This document shows positions 13,786 to 26,189 of a stretch of DNA of 64,000 bases, one piece after another. The DNA is from Amyloporia xantha (Eukaryota > Basidiomycota > Agaricomycetes > Polyporales > Adustoporiaceae), in assembly GCA_036971615.1 (NCBI GenBank), contig JAYKKR010000004.1:2170001-2234000 (forward strand), given 5' to 3'. Within the stretch, counting starts at the first letter, position 1, and every line of letters starts with the position of its first letter. Made by a program: the position numbers and the translations under genes. The notes beneath the pieces are model-generated. The model saw only the letters and a list, made by a program, of their open reading frames with translations, made no database searches and was not told the origin of the DNA.

Positions 13786-15032
13786 TTGATCACATCCACT
13801 ATTCAGGTGTATCCACATGTGTCTGGTGTGGAATGTTTGTGCGCGATTTGCTCCCTCGGAAGATGTGAAACTTCTCCAGTCTTCCGTCATGTCCCTCTGA
13901 CATTTGGCAGCGGGCTTGGCGTCCCTGCCGCCACGTTATTTCTGAAGATTAGACAGAGCCCAGGTGCCATAAGTAGTGCAGCAGTCGTGGTCCGTGCGCA
14001 CACCATTCAGAGGTATAAAGGATATGCAGATTGGCTACTCAGCAATGTCCTCGCCCCGTCTCTCTCCTCCAAGTCCCTGTTCTCGTCTTTCATCCGCTCT
14101 CGTTGCTGTTGCCGAACCGCTATGGAAGTGAGTACCCTGCTTGTTTTCACTGCCAGTTTTGTTTGTTGACCGTTGACATCTGACCAGCTGGTACCATACC
14201 TGCAGCGCAGCCGAAGGATGACAGGGCGATCATGTCTGAGCCATCCTGAGCAGGAAGCGCGTCGGTCCTCCCATGCGTCATCACAGACCGACGATCTTAG
14301 CGCCGCAATGTCAGATCAAGATGGACGCTGAATTCGGCAGAGTGCTAGGTAACGTACCGTGTTGTCATTGGTGTGCTCCGCCGTTAACTCACAGCCGAAC
14401 CCATCTTATGACGGCATTCATTCCCTCCTCGATCAGCGAACGATGAAGCACACAGTGCCATACTTACCTCTGCTCAGACATCTGCCCAGGCTGGGAGGCA
14501 TGAGGCGGAATCCCTGACGTCAATCAAGTCAGTTTGCGTGAACAGGTTGAATGCGCGGGTGGTCGTCAGACGACACATTGGATAGGTACGGGTTCAGTCT
14601 TGTCCGAGCGCACTGACAGATCGTTTATAGTGGATGATTGTCTTGAGCGCGAGCGCAGACAATCTTGCACCGTCAGTTGAGGCTTCGGGTGCGTCGTCTC
14701 ACATGCCTTGACTTATCACCTAATGAGATATCTCAGGCAGAAAACAGAAGGGTAAATAGATATATTTGACATGCTAGACCATCAGCAGTACACGTAGATG
14801 CTTCGTGTACACAGGCGACGAGCGACTGTCAGTGACGCGCCGATGGTATGGGCTTCGGGCAGGCATACGGGCAGACACACGGGTCCGTGTCGTGTAGACG
14901 AGACGAGGCGTGATGACGGTGCACGTATTCCTTGATCGTCAGACAATGCAATCGCGGACCCGAAGTTCTCGACGCAGAATCTGAGCAGATGCTCGATTCG
15001 GTCCCGCTATCTTAGCCACTGAGCACAAAGCG
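13786..15032. other. No recognisable gene; sequence separating the nitrate reductase halves
   Basis: Only short, overlapping frames are present. The stretch begins where homology to nitrate reductase stops and runs to the 3' side of the membrane-protein gene on the minus strand. Confidence 0.45.
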
Positions 15033-15392
15033 CTACGCGCGATGGGCCCCGAACACAGCTGCTTCAGGCCTGTTGTCCGCCGGTGTGTGTATAGTGGGAG
15101 CGGCTGAGAACAGCACCACCCATCGCCAGCGCAGTGGGCAGCATCCCGCTGTGGTTCTCGTGGTAGGGGGAGGCAACGGCGCGAGCGACTCCCGATAAGA
15201 ACGGGCACTGTCAGGCGCGTCCGTCTGGCTGTCAGCGAAGGGCAACTCGTGATCCAAGGTATACTGAGGGGCGGGATCGCCAGGCAGTTGTTGCTCGTCC
15301 ATGGATCCCTGATGGACAGAATAACCCGGGGAAGTACTGTCTTCAATGGCAGGCTCCAAACCTTGGTTAGGCGCAGGCGGGGCTGTGTTCAA
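15033..15392 (-). other. In-frame continuation of the membrane-protein tail beyond a TGA
   Basis: Directly after the TGA the same frame continues with NTAPPAPNQGLEPAIEDSTS and further Pro/Asp/Gln-rich sequence. It resembles the preceding tail in composition. It may be a former C-terminus cut off by a nonsense change, a readthrough extension, or untranslated sequence. Confidence 0.35.
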
Positions 15393-17141
15393 TCAGCGTG
15401 ATATCTCAGGATACTGTGCAGCCTGGAACGGAGTGACACTGGACCGGTTCTGATCGACGTAATGCGGATCAGGGCCTACTGGTACAGGAGCTCCGGGAAC
15501 CGACTGTTGAGCGAGTTGCTGAACAGCGCCATTGGAAGGCTGTCGGGACAGGAGTTGGACCGCGAGGTCCGACGGTTGGCTATACAAGTTCGGCTGAGCA
15601 ACATCAGATGGTTGACGATACGAATTTGACATGGGACTGGACGGTTGACGAGCTAAGTTCTGGGCAGGGCCCAGCAATGGCTGACGCGTCACATATTGAG
15701 GTTGACCATTAGACACCTGCCGACCGAGCGGCAAGCCCTGCGCTTGGTAGGCAAAGTCATACGGAGACCCATCAAGAGGTGCTCCCACCGGGACCTGACC
15801 ATAAGGTGCAACGAATGGATTTGCGGCAGGCTGAGGAGCCATTGACATGTACTGACCAGGAGCGTATGATGGCTGGCTGAGATAGCTGTTGTTGCTGTAG
15901 TACCCGCCGGGCGCGCCGTAGTCCTGATGCATGGCTTGCGCGGCACCAAAGCCCATGGGGGCGTCGGCCAGCGTTTGCTCCATCATCATCGACGGCGGGC
16001 GTGGGCCATAGCCGTCATTTCCACCACGTTTGAACGAGCCCGAGTGCGACGGCATTCCTTCGTCCGGCAGGATGACCGACTGAGCCTTAAACGCCCGCGC
16101 ATTAAAGTCGTCCATGCGTCGTGATGGCTGTGTGAGCGACGCTATGTACTTTGTCAGGAAGTTTGACCCAAAGTGGCAGTGCGCTCACTTACCCAGAAAT
16201 ATATGATAGCAAACAGAACACCAGCCACACCGGCGAGTCTCACAGCTATGCCACCGACAACGGCGCCGGTACTCGAGCTATCAGTCGACCCTGTGGAGGA
16301 CGGACTTGCAGCTGCACCGGTCGGTACAGTGGAGGATATTGGTGCATAAGTGGGAACATAGGACGACGTAAAGACAATCGGAGTTGTAGAAATCACCGGA
16401 GTACTGATCGACGAAGTCGGTATGAGTAGACGGATAGAGAACTGCTTACTGCTCGTGAGTGAGGATGAGTGCGAAGACAAAGACGAGCTGATGGACGAGA
16501 AAGAACTTGACGCCGACGAAGACTTCGAGGTAGACGAGCTGGAGGAGAAAGTCTTGACCTCTGATGATGTAGATGATAACGTCGGTGTAGCAGTCGATGT
16601 CTTCGTGGTCGATGAAGTTGTGGTCGTTCTATCTGTGCTTGAGTCGCTATCCTTAGTGTGGCTAGTACCAGGAAGGCCAGTAGGAATACTGATGGGGGGC
16701 GTGGGCACTGCTGCAATAGGAATGTAAGCATTGCATTCATGTTAGAAGGCACCTAGCCTTCGTGATGATATGACATAAGGAGGCAAGCCAGAGACACGAA
16801 TGCCTGCGGGTTCATTCTCATGAAAGAGTATCAACCGCAAGATTCCCAGTCTCCAGTCATCAGAATGAGCCATCATTTTTCGGTAGTCTTCAAACAGTCG
16901 TGTCGGTGGATGGCTGAAGCCGTTGCCTCAGTGTACATATTATTTAGATCCACTCACCAGTAGGGATTGAAGGAATTGAAGCTATGGACACTGGTCCGAT
17001 GCCTCCAGTCGCAGCTTCTTCTATGCTGGACAGAAGATTGTGTCTGGTAATGCGACGGTGGGCTCCCAGCCTGTTAGCCCGGCTTAGCCGGTCATTTTGA
17101 GGAAACGATTCGTAACTCGATAGCAGACAAAAGAGAGACAT
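15393..17141 (-). CDS. Ser/Thr-rich single-pass membrane protein with Gln/Pro-rich cytoplasmic tail
   Basis: Exons 17141-16958, 16710-16193 and 16127-15393 join in phase and give 478 aa. A long Ser/Thr-rich stretch (likely O-glycosylated, outside the cell) is followed by one membrane segment starting AVVGGIAVRLAGVAGV and ending in IIYFW, then a stop-transfer PSRRMDDFNARAF. The tail is rich in Gln, Pro, Ser and Tyr, with repeated RQPS units. This is the layout of many basidiomycete wall or plasma-membrane proteins resembling Wsc/Mid2 sensors, but no specific sensor domain is visible. The first exon lacks a clear signal peptide; a hydrophobic stretch in another frame just upstream (about 17150-17230) suggests the true start may differ. 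An in-frame TGA at 15393-15395 ends the model, although the frame stays open for 119 more plausible codons to 15033. Confidence 0.6.
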
Positions 17142-19105
17142 ATGAAACGAAAGTGAGGCCTCCCGCAGGAAGAAAGGTGGACTCGACACCAGACACAACG
17201 AGGAAGACAACAAGAATGCTATTTCGACCTGTACTTAGAGACCAACCGCATGGCCGACTGAACTTGAGCGAGTCACGTGCAGTGATCGAATTCAGCACTG
17301 GCGCGGCGTTTGTCCCTCACTCTACCTTCGCGCTCGATTTCCCGCCTTCTTCTCTGCTCCTGCCCTGCTCCTCCGCCCTGAATGTCCGCCCGAGTCCGTT
17401 TGCCTGCCGTCAAACTCTTCAATTTCGACTCTTCCATTTGAGCCCATCTAGCAATCGACATGCGCGGGGAACACACCCGCCTCACGCTTCCCCTCCCGAG
17501 CGCAACTGCTGCGTGCTAACGGCTCACAAGACTGTCCGTACAACCACTAGGGATCGGCTCCAGCACTCCCATGTATGTGCTGAGTACTCCCAGAGCCCGT
17601 CCACTGCATACTCTTCGCAATCACGACCTCGGATCGTCTCACGTCAACAGCAGCCGGCTGCAGGGCCCGCTACAGACCTCACCACGTTCGGGCAGCGTCA
17701 AGAAGACGTCTCGAAACCATCCGCTGCGTCCAGCCAGGCCCCTCGACGACGACCGCTCGCGCTCATCCCCATGCCCCAAACAGACCTTTCGCCGGCTCGC
17801 AGAACCTCGAACTTTGATCGGACGGCCTTCGGATAGCGCACAGGATGTTCAGAGCAGACACGAGAGCAGCGTGAACACAGTCCGACGCCCCCGGATGAAG
17901 TCCCCCAACCCCCGCCCTCTCGCCGGACGACGAAATCCATCAAATGTCGTCCACTGCACTCGGGGCACTCGCGGCACACGCACAGACTGCATGAGGGAAC
18001 GTGCCTACAGCGTGCACATCACACGCCGTGCCCGTCCGGTGCGTTTGGGAGGCCCTCGACGACGTTCGTGCGCACTGACGCTCCCTTTCAGCAGCCATTG
18101 GGAAACCCATCAAACATCGCCCGGACACTATGGGGTCCACTCCCCACAGGCGGACGATGACGGTGAGCATGCTCCGAACCTCTTCGCCCACGGTCTCCGT
18201 CCCTGATTCGCGTTCTGCAGCCAGCCCGTCTCGCCGGACGACATAAATGTGAATTTCATCTGGGGGACTTGCGAGGCTCGCTGGAGGCGTCCGGGGCGGA
18301 CTCAGTCAGGTGCATGCAGCGCGGAAGTGACGCCGTGTGAACGTTCGGTACGTTGCGCACGCCTCCCACGATGTTTGCGCACGCTGACATCCTCTTCGGT
18401 ATAGCTGCCTGTGACATCCCCTATCGTCCGGGGGACCTTCGGACGAAGGGGGACGCGCTCAGAACGGGCGGACAATGTTGACGAGCATGCGCCCGAGTCC
18501 TCGGATCATGGTCCCCGTCGCTGGGGCCCGTTCTTCGACTGCCGCGTAGCTGGATGCCTGGCTTGTCTGCACCGTCCACGGGAGGGCGGGACTGGCAGCA
18601 GACGGTCGGCCGTCGGCACATACCAGAGAGAAGACCACGCGAGCGCCATGCTCCGTGCAAAGAGGGTCTCCGACGATGGACTCGCACCGCCTGAGTCGCG
18701 AAATGACGGATGTCGAGTGGAGGACCCGTCCGACGGCCAGGGGGAGGGGGGCTGGTTGTCCCGCGTACGGATACACAGTACGCACGTCCTGTAGCCCGCA
18801 TATGTCGTTACCGACGCCTCTGCCTGCGCTGCCGGAGGGCGCGATGTCGAAAACCGCGAATTCACGCACGGGGAGTTGTCAGACAAACAGTGCTCGATCG
18901 CGGTGCATGGGCGTGGACGATATGAATACCCTGAGGTCTCTGTGCATCACCCCCCCGACACTCACAGCAAACGCTGCTCAGCCCGTGTCGTCCTCGCGAT
19001 GGGTCTCAGGACGACGCCAGACAATGAGGAATGGTGAGTCGTACACTCTTCCCTACTTGCCGATCAGGATCCTCATACTGCTCAGGTTCCTCAACATACA
19101 GGGTT
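17142..19105. other. GC-rich stretch without a recognised gene; diverged repeats
   Basis: The sequence is rich in GTCCG and CGGAC motifs. Two related segments about 300 bases apart (around 18065 and 18370, both containing a GTTYG-GCGCAC-CTGAC-like core followed by similar GCGGACRATG motifs) suggest an old tandem duplication. Several frames stay open for 100-200 codons, but they overlap on both strands and show no family features. Confidence 0.4.
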
Positions 19106-19109
19106 CGCT

Positions 19110-21500
19110 TTGAGAATATCTACTCGCCTTGTATGGCGGGGCTTATTTGTGGGCTCTCCATAGGTGCCGACCAGTGCTCTGAAGGGACGTATGAGACTTG
19201 CATCCCACTGGCCCATGCGATGGATGCAGCAAATGATGTGCTGCTCGTGTTCGGGCAAAATGGACGGGTACCTCATCCTGATCATGGATATGTACGTCTT
19301 GTTGATTTTAGGGGAGACAGGCGAGAAGGTCTAACGACAGCGTTCACTTAGCCCTTGCGAATCGTCATACCTGTACGTCTTTACGGTGCAAAAGATGTCG
19401 TGTATTTCTGGGAATACCAATGACGTCAGATCACTAGGGCTACGTCGGTGGTCGTCAAGTGAAGTGGTTGAAAAAGGTCAGTGACGTATCCGTAAGCGAA
19501 ATCCAAAACATTCATTCTGTGTAGCTCTGGATTTCCAAGGAAGCGAATACATCACACAATCGTACGTGTTTCGTGTATTCACCTATTGCCTTTATATTGA
19601 AACTTGGTTTTTGAAACAGATATATGGGACAACAAGGTGGTCCCTTCTGAAATTCACTCGAAGGAGCGCCCCTTTGCAAACTCCTTCTTTCATCTCGAAG
19701 ATAATGCATGTTATGAGCAGGTACGCATTGGCTATCTCTCGCCTGATAAGATGGTTGAGACAATTTTTCTATGTTCACGTACCGCGTGACTCCAGATCTT
19801 ACAGTCGGTCATTTGTAAACCTGCGCATGACGAATACGTCCCGTTACCAACGGGAGAAGGTGGATTGAATGAAGTATACAAAGTTGAGGGTTATGCTTAC
19901 GACGAAGGTGGAATAAAGATACATCGGGTAGAGCTATCTCTGGATGATGCAGGTAAGACTCGGAGATATTGTGCGCGACGATTCAAGGAGCAGCCAACAA
20001 GGTCAATCTTCCTGTATTTTCGCTCTCAGAGACTGCGCTCATATATTCCTTGACGTAGACACGGCACCAGGCACTGGGCCTGGGTCTTCTGGTAAGTGCC
20101 TCATCTCGACTGTTCCACACTGAGCTCACTAGTGGTTAGGTCATGTGAAGTCTTGCTTAGCGATCTTATCAATGCGAAAGAGGTAGCTGTGCGTGCTTTC
20201 GACGCGAAGAACACACAGCCAGAGCAGTAAGTCTCTGCTCCACCGTCGATCCTTGCAGCTGAATCCTTGTCCCCTCCTGCATCTTTCTGACTTAGCCTTG
20301 CTTCGTATGTTCGTTGAGCGCTATTCTCGCGAGATGATCGACTAATTTGACTGTGGCAGGAACCTAATGGTATGTATTTTTGTGTATCGGAACCACATTA
20401 TGGACCTTCAGGTGTTCGTGAACTCTAGGGAATGATGAAGTCAGTGACCTTCAATAGTATTGACTTGTATTTCTGGTAATTTTACTGATATTCAAAATTT
20501 AGAAAATCCTGGTATCGCATTCGGCCTTCTCTGTTGACAGATCCAGACACAGAGTGACTGGCTATTCATTTCCGCCATCCTGCTTCTGTTGATGGAGGTT
20601 GGATGAAGCCAAACAAAGAAGACGAGCTAGAGTCGCAATCAGGAAGCTCGTCGGACAAGACCTTCTCTATCGAAGAAGTCGAGAAACACAACCAGGCAGT
20701 ACCTGAACAAACACCTGAGCATATTTGATGTTAATACTGTTGAGTAGGACGATGCTTGGCTGATCCTTGACGGGAAGTGTATAACGTGACCTCTGCCCTT
20801 GAATGGCATCCAGGTTCTTGTTTCTGTCGCGATGCGAGTAATCCGATGCTAACATGATTCCAGGAGGAGCCAATGCCATTTTGGACTATGCCTGCAAAGC
20901 CACAGTCAATGTGACAAATGAGGTATGTCATCGTACAATTCCTCGGATGTGAACGTACTTACCAGCTTCGCTGTTTTGTAGTACAAGGGAGTTCATGATA
21001 ATTGTGCGATACAGCAATACTTAGGTCCTCAGCATTGCTGTAATGCTGACGCGAGATTCCGCTAGACGCAAATAGCAAGAGGGACGAGTGCTTGATTGGT
21101 GTACTGTCTTCCGAGGCAATGAAAATCATGGAAAAAGATGCAGAGAGGGCCACGAAAGCGCTGGCAAAGGTCAAAGAAGAGCGAAAAGAATTTGCACTCC
21201 AACCAGACGTCTTCACAGCTGCAAAGCTAGTCAAGCGCAAGGAACTCAACGAAGATACCAGGTTCATCTCTCTCTGTCATCACAGCCAATATAGCGCCAA
21301 CCGGTCGCATGAATGTTACCATCTAGACTATATACCTTTGAGCTACCGAAGAGGAAGGATGGAGGCTATGGATTGCTAGGACTTCCGATCGGCAAACACG
21401 TGCAGATTGTAAGCTGGCCGTACTCATTTACCGAGTCACAGCGTTGAAGGTGATGAGATAAGGCTGTTCATTTTATGGATCAAGCTGTTATGCGTACTGG
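19110..21500 (+). pseudogene. Nitrate reductase pseudogene, central and C-terminal part (Mo dimerisation, cytochrome b5, start of FAD domain)
   Basis: Successive blocks are GADQCSEGTYETC, LAHAMDAANDVLL, QNGR...PDHGY (19165-19290), GYVGGRQVKWLKK (about 19440-19476), IWDNKVVPSEIHSKERPFA (19620-19680), ACYEQ and NEVYKVEGYAYDEGG (19865-19915). Next come VELSLDDAG, AKEVAVRAFDAKNTQPEQ (about 20180), NLMG, and the cytochrome b5 region: FSIEEVEKHNQ, DDAWLILDGK and, across an intron, HPGGANAILDYA (20660-20900). Last are DECLIGVLSSEAM, FALQPDVFTAAKLVKRKELNEDTR and LLGLPIGKHVQI (21090-21408), then FHFMDQAVMR near 21470-21495. A single-base loss after LILDGK shifts the frame inside the b5 domain. Homology stops at about 21495, before the FAD/NAD(P)H-binding end. 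This segment continues the enzyme begun at 12.3 kb. Confidence 0.88.
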
Positions 21501-22327
21501 CTTGATCTTAGACCATGACCAGCTGGCCGGGACCCACTGTAGATCGAGGAGGAACTTGTGCACGACAAATTTGCCCATACGACGCAGCCGGTGCGATCGT
21601 GGATGGGGTTCACTGCCCGCTGGTTTCTCTTTGTTGGTGGCTTGATCTGGGGTCGAACGGGTGTTCCACGAAGGGGTCTCGATGCGGACATGCCTGAGGG
21701 TATGTGGGTGATCCTGGGTGCGAGTCTCGTCCGTGTCCTCATCACCGAGACACGGATTGTAGCGCAAGCTTGAGCGCCAGCTGATGTCAAGAACATCAGG
21801 ATATTGAGTGTCGCGATTGACGTAGGTTGCAGCAAGGGCCGTTGTGAACGGTACTTACTGGGAGGGTCGGGGTGGCTCGCCCTCTTGTTGTTGCTGCATG
21901 AGGGCTCTGTCTGTTTTGAAGGGTGTGCGAGAGGGGAAGCGCACGGAGGACCCGAGTGCTGGTTCTGAGGAAGTTGGAAATTGGGCGGGCGGCTACAGCA
22001 CGTGCCGACTTTATCGCTGAGGCTTGAGAAGGATCATCAGGAAGCAGATGGTGAAGTCTGGTAACGGGGCCCCCCATGCTGAGCCAATTTTGGGGCTGTC
22101 GCAGATTACCTCTGCATTGTCCTAATGTACCTAGGAAGACTCGCCCGTTTTCCGTGTTCTGCCAATGAGAATTCTCTCAGCATTTTCCTCGTGATGTCTC
22201 CCTGTGTCGGAAAAATGGGATTTGGCTTATCAGGCCTTACGGAACCATATGGGCTTGTAAGACCTGATCGGGATGCAGCGAACTCCAGGTAAGCCACATA
22301 TCAGACCGAATCAAGACGTATCAGATG
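21501..22327. other. No recognised gene
   Basis: The nitrate reductase homology ends abruptly and short overlapping frames follow. Nothing here matched the missing reductase C-terminus, so this may be inserted DNA. Confidence 0.4.
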
Positions 22328-22329
22328 TA

Positions 22330-23018
22330 CAGGCAACACCCGCCCAACGGGTCGCTACCGTCCAACGGGTCGACTGCCTGTTTTGGTAATGCCAAAACAG
22401 ACGCCCAGCCCAACGCTGGGTCGAACGCCGCCAAAGAGTGTCGTAGTCAGGAGCAATAGAATGTCTAACAATGACTGTTCGCATAACATGAGTGTACAAT
22501 GTCTAACAATGAGCCTATTTGCTAATCATCAGTCTCCATACCCTCTTCTTCGCTTTCCGAGTGAGGCAACGTCTGGGTCGGGTTACCTAGCTCCTTAACT
22601 TTCTTCAAAGTTGCTTTGCGCCATATCTCGCCCTTTCCGGAATCTGAGATTTTGTCTCGGAGCCATCTGAGCTCTGTGATGGTCATCGTTTCATCGCGCT
22701 GGATTGTGTAGGAGATCTGTTCAGGGACTGGTTGTTTGGACGCAGGCTTTGGCTTCGGTAGTTTGTTCCACCATAGCAGCTTGTCGGTTATGCAGATTAC
22801 GATGGGATTGCTGCAGTTTACTGTGAGCATGACAGACCATTGGCACATAGTAGTGTGTATAAACGTAGTTCTACTGTCATTCCATCCGCATCAACACCTC
22901 GCAAGACAAAATAATTGCGCTGCTACGGCAATCGCTGAGTTGGGCGTCTGTTCTGGCATTACCAAAACAGGCAGTCGACCCGTTGGACGGTAGCGGCCCG
23001 TTGGGCGGGTGTTGCCTG
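22330..23018. mobile_element. Terminal-inverted-repeat element with about 81-bp termini and TA flanks
   Basis: The left end begins CAGGCAACACCCGCCCAACG and the right end is its inverse. The two termini match over about 81 bases with only a couple of mismatches (positions 22330-22410 and about 22938-23018). Both sides are flanked by TA, the duplication expected for Tc1/mariner-type insertion. The interior (about 527 bases) holds one minus-strand frame of 108 codons (22522-22848) with a charged C-terminus. It resembles no transposase I know, so the element is most likely a non-autonomous relative or MITE. Confidence 0.8.
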
Positions 23019-23020
23019 TA

Positions 23021-26000
23021 CGTGTGCGGAATAAATTGCACCGGGGTGTTAACCGGACGGTCCGGACCCAAACCGGACCACTCAGTAAGATCATGGTACT
23101 CCACTGCGCCAACATGATACATGCTTGGAGCATACATTGTCATCATATGCCCGCGTAGTACAGTAGATAAAGTCTGATGACCTTATTGTTCTCTGGGGTC
23201 GTGTGTTCAATTCACTGCAATATATTCTGTCCACATGTTATAGTATAATTTGGTATATTAGTGAAATTGTTAATGTGTAATTCTCATTAACACGAGTAAG
23301 TAGAAAATAAATATACGTTAGCATGTGTTACTAGAAGAAACTAGTAGCGAGTAATTAGTCTACGCACGGCCGTTCAAACGTTCATGGTGCGCGCCGCAAC
23401 TTGTAGTAACTAGTATGCTACTGGCATACAACCGGCGTAGCACTATGAGTTCCTTACCATTTTATGACTGCTCATAGCTGAGGGCCTTATCAGGTCTCAT
23501 CAGGCTCGAAAACCGTGTCAGGTCTTATCAGGTGCGTAAGGCCATATACGGCCTGTTCGGGACGTGGAGGTACTTCCTTATGGTTGTAAGGAGGTCTATA
23601 TTCTGACGACCGTATACGGGTGTATACAGTCTTATAACCCAAATTCGATTTTTCCGACATGCGAAATGAGCACTGAAGTACCAGAAGATTTGGACATGGT
23701 TCTCCAGGGAGAGCGTACTGCCTGCGCGCTCCGGATGTTTAGATATGGATGATGCCTGACGATTATTCTTTAAGACATAAGCGAAAATGTGTCTAGATGT
23801 AGTCATTGCTCTCAAAGGACAGGTGAACCTCTCAAAGTCAGAGCGTAAGCGGTACCGTTTGGCAATCACTGTACGCATCGCGCAAGATAGATTCAAAGTT
23901 GGACATAAAAGCCATATGAATATATGATGAAATACAGCATTTAAAAATGCGATGAATGATTGCCTTTTGATCAGATACAATGCAGCTTAAGTCCAGAATG
24001 TCAAGGTGAGTATCGCTTGTCCGGCACTCTATGTACTTAATAGTATGGAGGATAGATTTAGACTCGCAAGTGACAGCCCGCCAACTTGGTTGAAGACCCC
24101 CCCCCAGCCATTTTCGTCAACCCGCAAAACTGACGAACGATGAGGGAACGCTTTCCCGTCGGTCCGCTGGGGACGTCGTCCGGTGAGTCCCCCCCTCTCG
24201 CTCGCTGTCCCGCAGACTGGATCGCTGAATCGACGCTCTTCGTCGTACCGCTGGACGGATGCCGACGGACGGCGGACTGCCAGCAAGTCACGATCTGTGT
24301 CTGTCCGTCTTCGCGCCATTCGATCTGATTGAAGGGCTGAGAGCACACTGGACGTGAGCACGCGCAGACGTCACAGTCTGTGAGGAAGATTGCACCATGG
24401 ACAACGGACGACAGACTGTAGATCGTTCGTCCGCCTCGGGGCTGTGCGCTGTAGTGGAGCTAGAGACACGAAATCGGACCTTTATGTAATGATTAGCATA
24501 CCCGGTCTTAGGCCTCCGGTAGTCGAGATTGTGGGGCCAGGGAGGACACAGGAGGGGGGAATAGGCTTGGGTGGCGCAGTCAGTGGGAGGCATACACGCG
24601 CGGTCCTCTCAAAAGGGCTATACGCACCTTGGGACAAACAAGTGTCCGCCTGCGTGATCATCGCGCTGGGATTGGGGCATTGAGGTTGCTACCGCGGTTA
24701 CTGCAGCCGGTAGAGTACAGTGCTCTCGTCTTGACAGTCCTTAGCGTAACATGTGCACACTGTAGACTCTGAGCGCGATGACACAGGGCTGATGTTTTGT
24801 CGAAGTAGCCCGGACCGTCCTAGCTACCGCGGTAGACCGGGGACGGGGGACATCACAGAGACGTCACTCCCGTGCAAAAGCCGGTCCGCCGGCTGGTGCT
24901 TGTGGATGCATTTGAGCATGTGGGTTGCTCGGCGTGTCTTGCCTGCTGGAGGGGGATGGTCATGCACGGGTTCAGCGACGAACAGTTTTGAACGAACGCT
25001 GCTGCGCTCGCACGGGGCCGCGAGAGGGCGACAAGAGAACATATGTCGACGGCGCTCAGATCTCCTGGCCATCTGCACGAACGCTGCGAATGCGCGCGCG
25101 TGTCAATCCGCTGGGGTCAGTCGTGGAATAGCGGATGTGCTGCTGAGCACACCGCACCTCTTGGTGATAGTGCTCCCGTGCAAAGGAGTGGAGCGCGAGG
25201 ATCGAAGGGGCGGATGGAGTTCGCTGGGGGCGTGCCGTCTACTTTATTGGACCGGGGAGGGCGTTACTGGCTACATTGTTATGTTCGTTAGAATACAGCG
25301 CCGACGAATATATCTGATTTGCGTACCTTTTCTGTATTCCCCGCGGACGAGGGACTGGGCAACTGCGAAACGATCACCTGTAGCCGTCGGCGCTCAGGAC
25401 GTAGCGTAGATCGATATTCGCGGTAGCGAAAGAACATGGAGATCTGCATAGTATACCCCTGCCCCTGCTTTATAGCGACCGTCCCTCCCTCACTCTCAAA
25501 GGGCGCTATTTTAGGTCTGCCTACGGGAGACAAGCCCCTGCCCTCTAGGCGCGTCTACATGTGTATACGCGAACGAACGAAACATGCGCAATGTTCTCCT
25601 GGCCTTCAGCGCGCCGAAGGGCGTATGTTCGATGCTGAACATCCGTCAACGAACCGTGCGGTGTTCGAGGGGCGGCCGCGAGAGGGCGAGAGGAATGAAA
25701 GTATCTACGGCGCTGTGCTGCGCTCTTCGCCGCCTTCACGAGCGCGGGAGGGTGTCGGATGTAAGCTATAGTACAGCTTTCGCAATACGCTGATTTGCGC
25801 GTACCTTGCATGTACTCTCTGCGGACGCTCGTTTGGCGCTCAGGCGTTCTCGCGTTTCGTGAGGGAAGAGGCAGGAAAGGCGGGAAAGGTGAGGCAAGTG
25901 ATGTCGTCGGTCCATTACACCTCATTGCACACAGCGCAGTGAAAGCCTAGACGAGTCGTGATATGTCTTTCAAGACCGCCCGGGTAATTGTTTACATGTT

Positions 26001-26180
26001 ACAGGTCATAGCCATGGTGTATTATTACATAGCCTTTGGTCTGCGAAAACGAGGCAGTGATTATTTCCTTTGCGGTAACAGTTTGAATGTAGAGCACTCC
26101 GACGGTTCGTTCATTACAGTCGATGTCGCCGACGACGACAAAGACCGCGAGCAAGAAAGTTGAGAGCTTGTTCAAGTTTG
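23021..26180. other. Gene-free stretch with diverged duplicated segments
   Basis: AT-rich to about 24.0 kb, then GC-rich. A tRNA-like stretch at about 23150-23215 has A-box- and B-box-like motifs (GTGTTCAATTC) but no convincing cloverleaf; it could be a SINE head. Segments near 25010-25350 and 25660-25850 share several motifs in the same order (GGCCGCGAGAGGGCGA, then CTACGGCGCT or TCGACGGCGCT, then TGATTTGCG...TACCTT and GCGGACG). This indicates an old direct duplication about 500-650 bases apart. Confidence 0.4.
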
Positions 26181-26189
26181 TACCAAATA